Below, piece after piece: positions 6,813-17,134 of a DNA stretch of 64,000 nt. The translations under genes and the position numbers were made by a program. The notes under the pieces are model-generated. The model was not told the DNA's origin, ran no database searches, and worked only from the letters and a program-made list of their open reading frames with translations. How positions within the stretch are numbered: position 1 is the first letter of the stretch; every line of letters starts with the position of its first letter. The stretch lies in assembly GCA_963777695.1 (NCBI GenBank), contig CAVZRC010000004.1, positions 1,922,001 through 1,986,000 on the forward strand, written 5' to 3'. The DNA is from CAVZRC01 sp963777695 (GTDB taxonomy: Bacteria > Planctomycetota > Planctomycetia > Isosphaerales > Isosphaeraceae).

Positions 6813-8234
6813 CGATTATGAACGACAAGTACGGCTCATGAAAAGTGAAGGTTCTCTATTATACAGACCAATCCCTAGGGGCAAGAACGCCCAACTCCCA
6901 CCGACGTCGTGATTGTCAGCAAATCCCTGTGGCCGACTTTCCGCCGAACGATTCTCGATCGTCTCCGACGAAGGACCAACCGCCCACAATCGACATTCGT
7001 GATTGATCGATCGTCGGACTCGTCTCAGAGTCTGTCTCAGGAGTTGCGGTAGCTGTCTCGTAGACCCTATGGTTGGCCCGCTTCGTCTGCATGATAAGGA
7101 TGGGCCAACCATCGAGTCTTTGGGTTGGAGCAAGTCCTGAGCCCTACGGACTTAAGAGTTGCCGATTTTTTACGCAAAGCTTTGCCGCTTAAGTCCTTCG
7201 GGCACAGGACCTGTCTAAGCCAACCATATCAGGGTGCTCTGTGAGCACCAGAATTCGGCGAACCACCCCGGATCGGTGCTCACAGAGCACCCTACACAAG
7301 CCTTACGAGACAGATTCTCAGGATTTTCCGGACCCGATGTGCCACGGAGACCTCAGAGGTTTCTATCATTAAAGATAGCGGGATCATCCCGTCGGCGTTC
7401 GGAGTGCGCGAGCGACCGGAAACGAGAGGCGAGGGTCGGATGCAGAAGCGAGCATGACGGACACAAAATCTATGAACGAGCCGCCACGAAACCTTGCTTG
7501 CACTCAACCACCACTGAAATGAGTGTGGCGCGTGCATGGTCGCTCTTATTGCCGCTGATTTTCAGAATAACCCAAGGCTTATCCAAGCACCCAGCCAGAC
7601 GATGACCACACTGGCTTCAATGGGATTATCCAAGAGAACCAAAGCTTCGGGGTAGGGGCCGGTTGACGCTCACATCACCCTCGCACGAGGCGATTTGACA
7701 CTCTTACCCTGTTCGGCGCCGAAATTTCGGCGCTTTGCTGCATAAAGTGTCGTGGAGGGTGGGAGCTATGGGACGTTTGGGCGTCAAATCGAGCGAACGA
7801 AGCCAAACTTCTAACCAAACGTGCAGTATCACGTCCGTCGGCCTCAGTAAAACCGCGCAAACAAACCGCCATGAAAGCTTGGTTGCATCCGAACATACAA
7901 AATAGTGGATCGTGCGTGCCTGCTTTGTCGGTGCTGATTCTCAGCAGAACCCAGCCGATATGTCTCACACAGGCGAAATGCGCGGAACAAACCCAAGAAT
8001 GGGCGGTTCGGTTGGATCTCCCAAAGCAAGGCCGAAACATCCATGCAACACGAAAAGGCAACGCACACGTCGAATCGACCAGTTGGCCTACGCACGCTTC
8101 CTCTGGCCGGGTCTCCGGCAAGCCATTGCACCCTCTGCGTTGACCTTTCCTTCCACGATTGACTTGGCCTCGTCGACCTCGGAAGATGGAGAACCTACAG
8201 GATCTGGGGCATGCAACGGGGTCAAAGGTGGGTC
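6813..8234. other. Gene-poor spacer rich in inverted repeats
   Basis: I see no convincing gene in about 1.4 kb. The short ORFs present lack family features. The stretch holds stacked inverted repeats: GGTTGGCCC/GGGCCAACC (7071-7079, 7102-7110), a 16-bp pair with CTTAAG (7141-7156, 7188-7203), an 18-bp pair GGGTGCTCTGTGAGCACC (7232-7249) with its complement at 7275-7292, and a perfect 18-bp palindrome GCGCCGAAATTTCGGCGC (7716-7733). Base composition is lower in GC than the flanks. Confidence 0.7.
7071..7292. repeat. Cluster of three nested or adjacent inverted repeats
   Basis: Three hairpins follow one another: 7071-7110, 7141-7203 and 7232-7292. The last has each arm (GGGTGCTCTGTGAGCACC) itself able to fold. 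They lie just beyond the cassette array and carry no ORF. They may be non-autonomous repeats or the remains of array-end structure. Confidence 0.6.
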
Positions 8235-11104
8235 ATGAAAAGACATTTCCGCGATCGCGTGTTGGGGACGGGTCTGGCGATGTTGTTGTTCGTCGCCGGC
8301 GTGGTGGCGCAGCAGCCGCCCCCGGGCGTGGCGGACGCACCGGCGAAGGCTCCGGTCAAGCGGGCGGTCCGGCCCGAGGATTATGGGGCGTGGGAATCGC
8401 TCGGCATACCGGCCCTCTCGCCGGACGGTCGATGGCTGGCCTATGGCATCGCCCGGACCGAAGGCGATGGAGAGATGCGGCTGCGGATGCTCGCCACCGA
8501 GGCCACCGAGACGCTGCCCCGCGGGGCCAGGCCCCAGTTCTCGAAGGACGGGAAGTGGCTGGCTTACTCGATCGGAGTATCCGAGGCCGAACGCGAGAAG
8601 ACCGAGAAGGCCAAGGAGACGGTCAAGTCCAAGGTCGGCCTGCGGAACCTCGTCAGCGGCGAGTCGGCGACCATCGACGACATCGCGACCGCCGCGTTCA
8701 GCGATAACGGCAAGTTCCTGGTCATGCGACGATACCCGATCAAGGGGCGCGAGAGCGCCGGCACCGATATCGTCGTCCGCGACCTCGCCTCGGGCATTGA
8801 TACCAGCTTCGGCAACGTCGCCACCTATGCGTTCAATGAGAAAGGGACGCTCCTGGCCCTGGTGATCGACGCCGAGGGGAAGGCCGGCAACGGCATCCAG
8901 GTCTATGACACCGCGACCGGCCTGCTCCGCACCCTGGAATCCGCCGCCGCGAAGTACACCGCGCTCACCTGGCGGAAGGACGCGGCCGACCTCGCCGTGC
9001 TCCGCGAGAACGAACACGCCAAGGAGGAAGACGCCTCGTTCGTCGTCCTCGCCTGGCGCGACCTCAACCAGCCGAAGCCGAAGAAGGCGACTTACGACTT
9101 CGCCAAGGATGGGGGATTCCCCAAGGAACACCGCGTGGTCGACTTCGCCAATCTGAGCTGGTCCGAGGACGGTCAGACCCTCTTCTTCGGCATCAAGTCG
9201 TGGGAACACAAGCCGGTGCCCAAGGCCAAGAATGAGGCCCCGAAGAAGGACGAGCCTAAGAAAGAGGAACCCAAGAAACCCGCGGCGAAGAAGTCGTTGC
9301 GCGACACGCTCAAGGAGCCGGCCGGCGTCGAGGTCTGGCACGCCAGGGACGTCGACATCATCCCGTTGCAGAAGAAGACGGCCGCCCGGAAGCAGAGGGA
9401 GAACTTCCTGGCGGCCTGGTGGCTCGACGACGGCAAGCTCGTCCCGCTCGGCAACGACCTCACCGAGAGCGTCGTCCTCCTCGACGGCCACAAGCACGCC
9501 CTCGGCCTCGACAACACGCCGCACGAGCACGAGAAGAAGTTCGGCCCGACCTTGCACGACGTCTACCTGATCGACGTCAAGACCGGCGATCGCAAGAAGG
9601 TGCTCGACCGCCTCAAGTACACCGAAGGCTCCAGCCCCGATGGCCGGTATCTCCTCTACGTCAAGGATAAGAACGTGTGGTCCTTCGACGTGAGCACCGG
9701 TGCTCACGTGAATCTCACCGGCGGACTCGGCGTCTCCTTCATCAACGAGGAGTTGACCAACCTCAGCGACGAGAAGCCGCCCTACGGGCCCGCGACCTGG
9801 ACCAAGGACGGCTCGCACCTCTTGCTCTACGACCGATTCGATGCCTGGCTGCTCAAGCCCGACGGCAAGGACCCGAAACGGCTCACCGACGGACGCAAGG
9901 ACCAGGTCGTCCATCGCCGCATCCGCCTCGATCTCGAGGGCGACGGTGATCGATATCTGCGGATCGATCAGCCCATGTACCTGGCGATCAGCGGCGATCT
10001 CAGCAAGTATTCCGGCTATGCCCGACTCAAGCCCGGCGAGAAGCTCGAGACGCTCGTCTGGAAGCCCCGGGCGATCCGGCAACTCCTCAAGGCGAAAGAC
10101 GCCGATGTCTTCGCGTTCATCGAGGAGGACTACGACGATTCGCCCGATATCCTCGTCGCCGGGGCCGACCTCGGCACGCCTCGCCAGGTGTCGCAGACCA
10201 ACCCGTCCCAGAAGGATTTCCTCTGGGGCCGCTCGGAGCTGGTCGACTACACAAACGCCGACGGCAAGAAGCTCCAGGGTGCCCTCATCTATCCGGCCGA
10301 CTACGATCCGGCCAGGAAATACCCGATGATCGTCTACATCTACGAGCGTCTCTCCGATGGCCTGCACCAATACCGTGCCCCCTCGGAGCGGAGCCCGTAC
10401 AACGCGACCGTCTTCTCGGCGGAGGGGTATTTCGTGTTCATGCCCGACATCGTCTACCGGCGCAGAACCCGGGGCTGTCGGCGGTGGATTGCGTGGTGCC
10501 GGCGGTGAAGAAGGTGCTGGAGGGCGGGAAGATCGACCCGAAGAAGGTCGGGCTCGTCGGCCACTCGTGGGGTGCTTATCAGACGGCCTTCCTCGTGACC
10601 CAGACCGACCTCTTCGCCGCCGGGGCCGCCGGCGCCCCGCTGACGAACATGATGAGCATGTCGATGAGCATCTACTGGAACTCCGGCCAGACCGACGCCT
10701 GGATCTTCCACGAGAGCCAGGGCCGGATGGATCGGCCGTTCTGGCAGGACGTCAACACCTACATCAAGAACTCACCCATCTTCCAGATCGACAAGCTCAA
10801 GACGCCGCTCCTCGTCACCTTCGGCGACGAGGACGGGGCCGTCGATTGGAACCAAGGCGTCGAGCTCTACAACGCCGCCCGGCTGGCGAGCAAGCCGGTC
10901 GTCATGCTGGTCTACCCCGGCGAGAACCACGGCCTGGTCAAGAAACCGAACCAGGTCGACTACCATTACCGGATCCTCGAATGGTTCGGCCACTATCTCA
11001 AGGGCGACAAGGCACCGCGATGGATCACCGAGGGCCAGTCGCATCTCGACCGCCAGAAGGAGCTCGACGCCCTCAAGAAGAAGCAAGGCGTCGAGGCGAA
11101 GTAG
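8235..11104 (+). CDS. Secreted S9-family serine peptidase (prolyl oligopeptidase/acylaminoacyl type), frameshifted
   Basis: Starts at ATG 8235 with an AGGTGGG just upstream. A Sec signal (MKRHFRDRVLGTGLAMLLFV, then AGVVAQQ) is followed by a long beta-propeller region with repeated SPDGRWLAY-like turns and a Lys/Glu-rich linker near residues 335-360. The alpha/beta-hydrolase domain begins near residue 690. Around 10460 the frame changes, and the catalytic part reads on as NPGLSAVDCVVPAVKKVLEG. The triad is visible: Ser in GHSWGAYQ, Asp in FGDEDGAVDW, His in PGENHGL. It would cleave peptides outside the cytoplasm. The intact motifs on both sides suggest one missing base rather than decay. Confidence 0.85.
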
Positions 11105-11120
11105 CTCCACCTCCGGCCGG

Positions 11121-11303
11121 TCAACGGCCGACGGGGGGCGTTCCTTGATCCGGGGTGACGTTCGGGCCGCCCGGACTCGCGGTTGTCTCGCCGGCGCCAC
11201 GCTCCGTCGCGGCGTTGGCCTCGCCGCCCGGCCGGCCCACGTCCCGCTTACTGTCGCCGCACCCGGCCATCACCAGCAGGAGGCCCAGCGTCGATGAATA
11301 CAT
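11121..11303 (-). CDS. Small predicted lipoprotein (60 aa)
   Basis: ATG 11303 begins MYSSTLGLLLVMAGCGDSKR, a short lipoprotein signal with lipobox VMAGC (Cys at about residue 15). The mature part is a hydrophilic Gly/Thr/Pro-rich tail of about 45 residues ending TPDQGTPPVGR, without a fold I recognise. It converges with the S9 peptidase, 16 bp between stops. Small low-complexity lipoproteins are common in planctomycetes. Role unknown. Confidence 0.55.
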   Translation of the reverse strand: MYSSTLGLLLVMAGCGDSKRDVGRPGGEANAATERGAGETTASPGGPNVTPDQGTPPVGR

Positions 11304-11427
11304 GGCCCGGCACAAAGATCTTCTCGCCAACATGCAAGATCCTCCCCGCAGTCTCTCGAGACCCCATGCCAGCCGATCGGCAGCAAACGGCAGCGATCGG
11401 CAAAGGCCCCCTACTGATCATCCACGC

Positions 11428-11910
11428 CTATTGCCTCGCCTTGTCAACGTTAGCAGGTTGGGAGACGTCCGGGTAGCCGGGGCGATCGCCACTACCCTGG
11501 GGAATATCGGTCTCACTCTTCGAGTCGTCGTCGTTGAGATGGCTGCCCGATCGGATTCCCGTCCCATCGGCGGTGCTCGGCGAGTCGACGACCTCGCCGT
11601 TGCCGCGGGAATCACCATAACCGCCCTCGCGGATTCCCTGGCCCCGATCCGGTCGAGACGCCATCAAGATTGGCTTCGAAGGGTCGGGGAAGTTCGCGTC
11701 GCCGGTCGGCTCGGTGACGTCCTCAAAGTCCGGGTCGATGGAGCCGCCTCGCGGGTTGGGCTTGTCGCCGGTCGGCAAGGGGATTCCCGTCTCACCAACG
11801 CCGGGGTTGGCCTCCGAACCGCCCCCCTGCCCGGCCGAACCCGAACCCGGATCCGGATCGGAACCCATCCCCGCCCCACCCTGTCCGGTCTGCCTCGCCT
11901 GGTCGCCCAT
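11428..11910 (-). CDS. Hydrophilic Gly/Asp/Pro-rich protein of unknown function (160 aa)
   Basis: ATG 11910 is chosen because AGAGGAGG lies 6 bp upstream; an in-frame extension to 12021 is less likely. The protein (MGDQARQTGQGGAGMGSDPD onward) is almost entirely Gly, Asp, Pro, Ser and Asn, with no hydrophobic segment, so it is probably disordered. It carries DP.F/DPSKP and SGDRPGYPDVSQPANVDKAR near the end. No catalytic motif. It points away from the VWA genes. Function unknown. Confidence 0.6.
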   Translation of the reverse strand: MGDQARQTGQGGAGMGSDPDPGSGSAGQGGGSEANPGVGETGIPLPTGDKPNPRGGSIDPDFEDVTEPTGDANFPDPSKPILMASRPDRGQGIREGGYGDSRGNGEVVDSPSTADGTGIRSGSHLNDDDSKSETDIPQGSGDRPGYPDVSQPANVDKARQ

Positions 11911-12434
11911 GTTGGCCTCCTCTTTCGATGAGTCATCGCGGCACTCCCGAGGAGATCTCACGGCAAGTCCCGCGCCACCTCGCCATTTCTCCAGTCCGAT
12001 CGAATCCATCCGGCATCTCAAGCGTTAAATAGATAAGGAGGCGTATCTCCCGCGCCGGCCTTCGGATCGGGCCACTCTGCCAGTCGGGTGGGCATTCGGA
12101 TGGAAAATGTCAACACGCCTCCCGATCACTTTCCGGGATCCATCCAGCTTTCTTGGACGGAAAATCTTTGAGAAAAACAAGTTGAGTGATCCCATCCGAG
12201 AAATCGCCAAATTTGCAGTCGATGGGCATGACATTTGAGCCGGGAAACGATTAGACTGAACTTGAGTGGCGTGTGGATTCATAGGCGCATGCCAACACGG
12301 GCGCCGTCACAATTGCGGTATCGGTCGGTAGAGATAGGAATAGGACGGAGTCGGCGGCACCAGGAATCGGACGCCGACCGCAGTACTGAGAAGGGCGATG
12401 GCACGGTTGGTCAACATTTGAGGAGCCTGGAACC
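11911..12434. other. Intergenic spacer between divergent genes
   Basis: About 520 bp separate two divergently transcribed genes and contain no convincing ORF. The stretch around 12160-12250 is clearly richer in A/T than its surroundings and is the likeliest place for their promoters. I cannot assign -35/-10 boxes with confidence. Confidence 0.5.
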
Positions 12435-14367
12435 GTGGTGCGCGAATTACTGCGGGGGCTAGAGTCGCGATTTCCCTGGTTGGCGACCTGGACGGGAGGC
12501 CGGCTCTACATCGAGTTGCCCGCCCTGTTCATGAGCCTGACCTTCCACGGCCTCCTGCTGGTCGGCCTGGCATTCGCCGGTTATCAGGCGCACCAGGAAT
12601 CGCAACGGCGTGAGTTCCGGTCGGAGATGGTGGACAACCTGGTGTCGTCGGAATCGACGTACCAGGATCTCGATCAGCCGTCGGAGCCGCAGGCCCCGAT
12701 GGCCGCGGCCGGCTCCTTCGCCCCGACATTGGCGCCGACGATCACCTCGGCGCCGAGCACGGCCGGCGGCGTGCCGGTCTCGGCGGTGCAGGATTCCACC
12801 GCGCCCTGGCCCCCGAGCTGGCCCGGCTGGACGTGAAGCAGGCGACCGAGGTCATCTTGCCCACGGCGAACATGCTGGGTCAGACCGTCTCGATCAAGGG
12901 CAACGGCGCCGAGATGGTCGGCGGCGTCGAGGGGGCGGTCAACCGGATCGCCGTCGAGATCGTCCGCCACCTGGAGCAGGGGCCGACCCTGGTCGTCTGG
13001 GCGTTCGACGCCTCCGGCAGCCTCCAGGCCGAGCGGCAGCGGCTGAGCAAGCATATCGAGACCGTGTATGCCCACATCAAGCAGCTCGACGAGAGCAATC
13101 TCGCGGCCGATAGCGGCCTCCTGACGATGGTCGTCAGCTTCGGCCAGGACCGCAAGGCCCTGCTCCCCAAGCCGACGGCCGATCGGTCCGAGATCCTCGA
13201 GGCCATCGGCAAGGTCGTCCAGGACGAGAGCGGCGTCGAGACCACCTTCGCCACCGTCGCCGAGATCGTCAACAAATGGGGCAAGTTCCGCGAGGGCAAG
13301 GGCCACGCCTATAAGACGATGGTCATCGTGGTCACCGACGAGGTCGGCGACGATGAGGGCCGGCTCGAGGATGCCATCGCGTCGGCCCAGCGGCCAAGGT
13401 GCCCGTCTATGTGCTCGGCTCGCAGGCGATCTTCGGCCGGACCCAGAACTACGTGAACTACACCGACCCCAAGACCAAGCAGGTCTCCTACGGCGTCCCG
13501 GTGCGCCAGGGTCCCGAGAGCGTGATGCTCGAGCAGATCCACATGCCGTTCTGGTACGACGGTCCCCAGTATGAGGTCCTCGAGTCCGGCTTCGGCCCCT
13601 ACGCACTCAGCCGGCTGGCCAGCGCCACCGGCGGGGTCTACTTCATCACCCGGTTCGACACCCGCCGCATGGGCTTCGATCCCGATCGGATGCGCGAATA
13701 CAAGCCCGACTGGGATCGCCGCGAGGTCTACGAGAAGCAGGTCGCGCATTCCCCCTTGCGCCAGGCGGTCCTCAGCGCCGCCCTGATCACCCAGCAGAAG
13801 CTGCCCGGCATGCCCGGCCTGTACTTCCCCCCCGCGGACGTCCCCGAGTTCAAGGAGGTGATGGCCAGGAATCAGGCCACCGCCGAACGGACCGCCTACA
13901 CCGTCAACGAGGCCCTGGGGCCGATCAAATCCGTCGCCAAGCTCCGCGACCGCGAGACCTCCCGCCGATGGCAGGCCCACTACGACCTGATCCGCGGGCG
14001 CCTCCTGGCCATGAAGGTCCGCTGCTACGAATACAACTGGGCCTGCGCCCGCATGAAGAAGGATCCCCCCAAGTTCACCAACCCCAAGTCCAACGCCTGG
14101 AGGCTCGTACCCGACACGGCGATCCAGTATAGTGATACGGCCGCGACCGCCGCGCACGAGGCCGAGGCGCTGCTCCGTCGCGTCGTCGAGGATCATCCGG
14201 CGACCCCCTGGGCACTGCTCGCCCAGCGCGAGTTGAAAGACCCCATGGGCTTCAAGTGGATCGAGACCTACGTACCCCCGCCCCGCAGGAACAATAACGC
14301 GGCGGAAGCCAAGGCCAAGAAGAATAACCCCAAGCCGGCCAAGCCGGCGGAAATGCCGAAGCTGTGA
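12435..14367 (+). CDS. Membrane-anchored von Willebrand factor A protein (copy A), two frameshifts
   Basis: GTG 12435 follows GAGGAG by about 10 bp. The N-terminus has one membrane helix (LFMSLTFHGLLLVGLAFAGY), then a Ser/Pro/Ala-rich linker. The frame changes near 12800 into LAPELARLDVKQATEVILPT and the VWA domain, with MIDAS-like VVWAFDASGSLQAER and MVIVVTDEVGDD. It changes again near 13393 into KVPVYVLGSQAIFG. The C-terminal third is alpha-helical (ETSRRWQAHYDLIRGRLLAM), ending in a Lys/Ala/Pro tail. It is a clear paralogue of the next gene, which is intact through the same regions. It probably forms a periplasmic metal-dependent binding module; partners unknown. Confidence 0.8.
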
Positions 14368-14378
14368 AGGTGGTCATT

Positions 14379-14440
14379 TGTAGGGTGGGTGAGACCCACC
14401 GCTGTCAAGCCGTTCCTCGGTGGGTTTCACCCGCCCTACA
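14379..14440. repeat. Dispersed hairpin repeat (family with 24755-24820)
   Basis: Arms TGTAGGGTGGGTGAGACCCA and TGGGTTTCACCCGCCCTACA are inverted around an 18-nt loop between the two VWA genes. A near-identical copy lies at 24755-24820. No coding role is visible; it may be a REP/MITE-type element and could attenuate transcription between the genes. Confidence 0.75.
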
Positions 14441-14715
14441 CAGCTCAGGGACGATCTCTTGAGGCCCGGCACGACACACAACGGACGACGGACAAGGGGA
14501 AGGCGACATGGAAATGCGATCCGCGGATCCGATGTCGGGGGATAACGTCTACGGCCTCGCGATGCCCGACGAGCCCGGTACGGAGATGGGTCCTCCGGGG
14601 CGACACCCCGAGCCATTCGACGACCACATCGACTCGGCGCCCGCCGGAGCCCAGTTGACCGCACCGACGATGGAAGTCGCCCCGGTCATCGTCGGCCCCG
14701 AACATTGCGAACGGG

Positions 14716-16800
14716 ATGGCCCCCGCGGCCCCGTCCTCCGGGAACCCGGCCGGTGCGGAGGCCCCGACCGAGACGGCGGACGTCGGCGACGCCGCGACCA
14801 CGGGCGAGCCCGGCCCGGCCCCGAAGGCCCCGGCGACACCGAAGGTCACGAAGTTGAGGCCGCGCAAGCGACGGGGGAAAGTCCGGTTGCTGTACCTGAT
14901 GGAGGCATGGAGCGTCTCGCTGGTGGTCCACGTAGCGATCCTCTCGGCGCTGGCCGCCGCGACGTTCTCCTCGTCGGACATCAGCAAGAAGGTCGTCCAG
15001 CTCGACTCGGCGCTGGCGTCGCACCGCAACGGCGAGCAAGAAATCCTGCCGGTCTATGCCGACCCGGACAACCAGCAGCGCGACAAGACCGTCGGCGACG
15101 AGCACGCGGACGACCCCCGAGAGCCGTCGATGATGGTCTTGAATGAAGGCGGCGGCGACGGCGGCGAGGACGGCGGCGGCGTGATCGTCGCCGGCGGCAT
15201 GGGCACCAGTCGGCCGTCGGCCACCCCCCGCCTCCGAGGCGCCAGCAGGGGGCAGATCAACGAAGGCAAGAGCCTCCCCGGGGTCAAGATCGACGGCCTG
15301 GCGAGCTCGCCCCTGAACCTGCTCCCGATGGCGCCGGCCACCGACCTCGGCGGCGGCGGCAAGATCGCCGGCGATCCCGTCTGGGACGTCAAGGAGATCG
15401 GCGTCGCCCTCGACCAGCTCGCCCGCGAGATCCTCCGCCAGCTCAAGGACCACCGGATCACCGTCGTCTGGGTCTTCGACGAGTCAATCTCCATGCGGGA
15501 CGATCAGAAGACCATCATGGAGAAGTTCGACCGCGTCTCCAACGAGCTCAAGCAGAACATCGACCCGGGCAAGAAGGCGGCGGGGGCGCTCAATCACGCG
15601 ATCGTCGGCTTCGGCCAGAGCATCGATTACATGACCAAGAGCCCCACCGACAACATCGACCTGATCGGCCGGACGATCAGCAAGCTGCGGATCGACTCCA
15701 CGGGCATCGAGAACACGATGGGCACGATCCGCGAGGTCGCCGAGAAGTACGCGCAAGCGGCCCGCAAGGACAAGGACCGCAAGGTCCTGATGGTCCTGGT
15801 GACCGACGAGTCGGGCGACGACGGCGGCGACGTCGAGGAAGCCCGCCAGGCCCTCAAGAAGAATCACATCCCCCTCTACGTCATCGGCCGCCAGTCGCTC
15901 TTCGGATTCCCGTACGCCCACCATCGCTACGAGGACCCGGTGACCCGCGACGTCTACCACCCGCTGATCCGCCGCGGGCCCGAGACCGCCGACCTCGAGC
16001 TCTACCAGTGGGACGGCCTCTTCGGGCGATGGGACGAGCAGCCCTCCGGGTTCGCCCCGTACGAGCTGGCCCGGCTGACCAAGGAGTCCGGCGGCATCTA
16101 CTTCGTCCTGCCCAGCGAAGAGTTCATGCGGACCAGGCATCGCGAGAAGGCGTACTCGATCACCCAGCTCAAGGAATACCTGCCCGAATACGACAACCGC
16201 CTGCTATACCTCCAGAAGCGCGAAGCCTCCGATCTGCGCCGGACCCTGCACGCGATCGTCATGGAGGGCAAGGACTTCATCTACCGCCGCGACTTCCCGA
16301 CCGAGCAACGGGAGCTGGTCCAGGCCGCCATGGAAGAGGGGCAGAAGGCCGGTGCCAAGCTCAACTACCTCCTGGCGATCCAGGAACGGCTCGAGGCGCT
16401 CCGCAAGGATCGCGATCGCGAGCACGAGAGACGCTGGCAGGCGCATTACGACCTCATGCTGGCCCAGACGGTCGCCTTCGAGGTCAAGGCGTACGAGTAT
16501 CGCGCCTTGATGGCCTCGATCGTCAACCGGCCGCCGGTGCCCAAGAACGCCGCCGGCGCCGATCTCGTGATCACATGGGTCGTCAACCATGCCCAGGAGC
16601 CCCTGGCCCCCAAGACCGAGACCGCCAAGAAGTACGTCGAGGCCAGGAAATTGCTCGATGAGGTGATCGCCCGCCACCCCAAGACCCCCTGGGCCGACCT
16701 GGCGCAGGACACCATCAACCGCGGCTTCTCGGTCAAGTTCAACGAGTGGCACCACAACCCGAAATACTACCAACGCCTCCAGTTCGTCCCCAAGTATTGA
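14716..16800 (+). CDS. Membrane-anchored von Willebrand factor A protein (copy B)
   Basis: 694 aa from ATG 14716. A better-placed start may be ATG 14508, which follows GGGGAAGG and opens MEMRSADPMSGDNVYGLAMP in another frame; one lost base near 14700 would join the two. One membrane helix (AWSVSLVVHVAILSALAAAT) follows a basic stretch (RPRKRRGK). A Gly/Asp-rich linker leads to the VWA domain: VVWVFDESISMRDDQ (MIDAS D-x-S-x-S), VGFGQSIDYMTKS and LMVLVTDESGDDGGD. The helical C-terminus contains ERRWQAHYDLMLAQTVAFEV, shared with copy A. The two genes are likely co-expressed duplicates with an envelope role. Confidence 0.8.
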   Translation: MAPAAPSSGNPAGAEAPTETADVGDAATTGEPGPAPKAPATPKVTKLRPRKRRGKVRLLYLMEAWSVSLVVHVAILSALAAATFSSSDISKKVVQLDSALASHRNGEQEILPVYADPDNQQRDKTVGDEHADDPREPSMMVLNEGGGDGGEDGGGVIVAGGMGTSRPSATPRLRGASRGQINEGKSLPGVKIDGLASSPLNLLPMAPATDLGGGGKIAGDPVWDVKEIGVALDQLAREILRQLKDHRITVVWVFDESISMRDDQKTIMEKFDRVSNELKQNIDPGKKAAGALNHAIVGFGQSIDYMTKSPTDNIDLIGRTISKLRIDSTGIENTMGTIREVAEKYAQAARKDKDRKVLMVLVTDESGDDGGDVEEARQALKKNHIPLYVIGRQSLFGFPYAHHRYEDPVTRDVYHPLIRRGPETADLELYQWDGLFGRWDEQPSGFAPYELARLTKESGGIYFVLPSEEFMRTRHREKAYSITQLKEYLPEYDNRLLYLQKREASDLRRTLHAIVMEGKDFIYRRDFPTEQRELVQAAMEEGQKAGAKLNYLLAIQERLEALRKDRDREHERRWQAHYDLMLAQTVAFEVKAYEYRALMASIVNRPPVPKNAAGADLVITWVVNHAQEPLAPKTETAKKYVEARKLLDEVIARHPKTPWADLAQDTINRGFSVKFNEWHHNPKYYQRLQFVPKY

Positions 16801-16803
16801 TCG

Positions 16804-17134
16804 TTAATCATCGGTCATTAGTCATTGTTCATTAGTGAAGACATTTTTCGACACTCCTCGCTGAACACCACCAGGCGACGCGAATTTCGAAGCCGTGACC
16901 ACGGTCGTGAGACCGTGGTTCGGACGGGACGAAGGTCCTCCAACCTCGGGCGTCGGCCCGATCCGGAGCGAAGATCGCACTCACGTGCGAGGTTTGAGGG
17001 CTGCGCCCCATCCGAACCACGGTCTCACGACCGTGGTCACCCGGTGGTCTTCGGCGAGACGTCTCCATTTTCCAGTCCCGGTCGCCCTGATGCTCGGTTC
17101 GAGCGACCAATGATCAATAACCAATGACCAATGG
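16804..17134. repeat. Composite inverted-repeat block
   Basis: Outer arms of ATCATTGGTCATTAGTCATT-like sequence (16804-16833; inverted at 17109-17134) enclose an inner inverted pair: GACCACGGTCGTGAGACCGT near 16898-16917 and its complement near 17021-17040. Both strands show open frames only because of this symmetry. The right outer arm overlaps the start codon of the PatG-like protease. Confidence 0.7.

Noticed and set aside
7234..8121. ORFs of 80-150 codons in the spacer
   Set aside because: No family features, overlapping in several frames and spanning hairpins; I cannot support any as a gene.
8088..10370. Long minus-strand ORF opposite the S9 peptidase
   Set aside because: Its translation is dominated by Leu/Val/Gly/Arg runs typical of antisense of GC-rich genes, while the plus strand has a clear peptidase.
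12025..12282. Minus-strand ORF of 85 codons in the spacer before the VWA genes
   Set aside because: No ribosome binding site or recognisable feature; it lies in an A/T-richer probable promoter region.
16832..17113. Overlapping ORFs on both strands between the VWA and protease genes
   Set aside because: They arise from the inverted-repeat symmetry and have no domain or start-site support.
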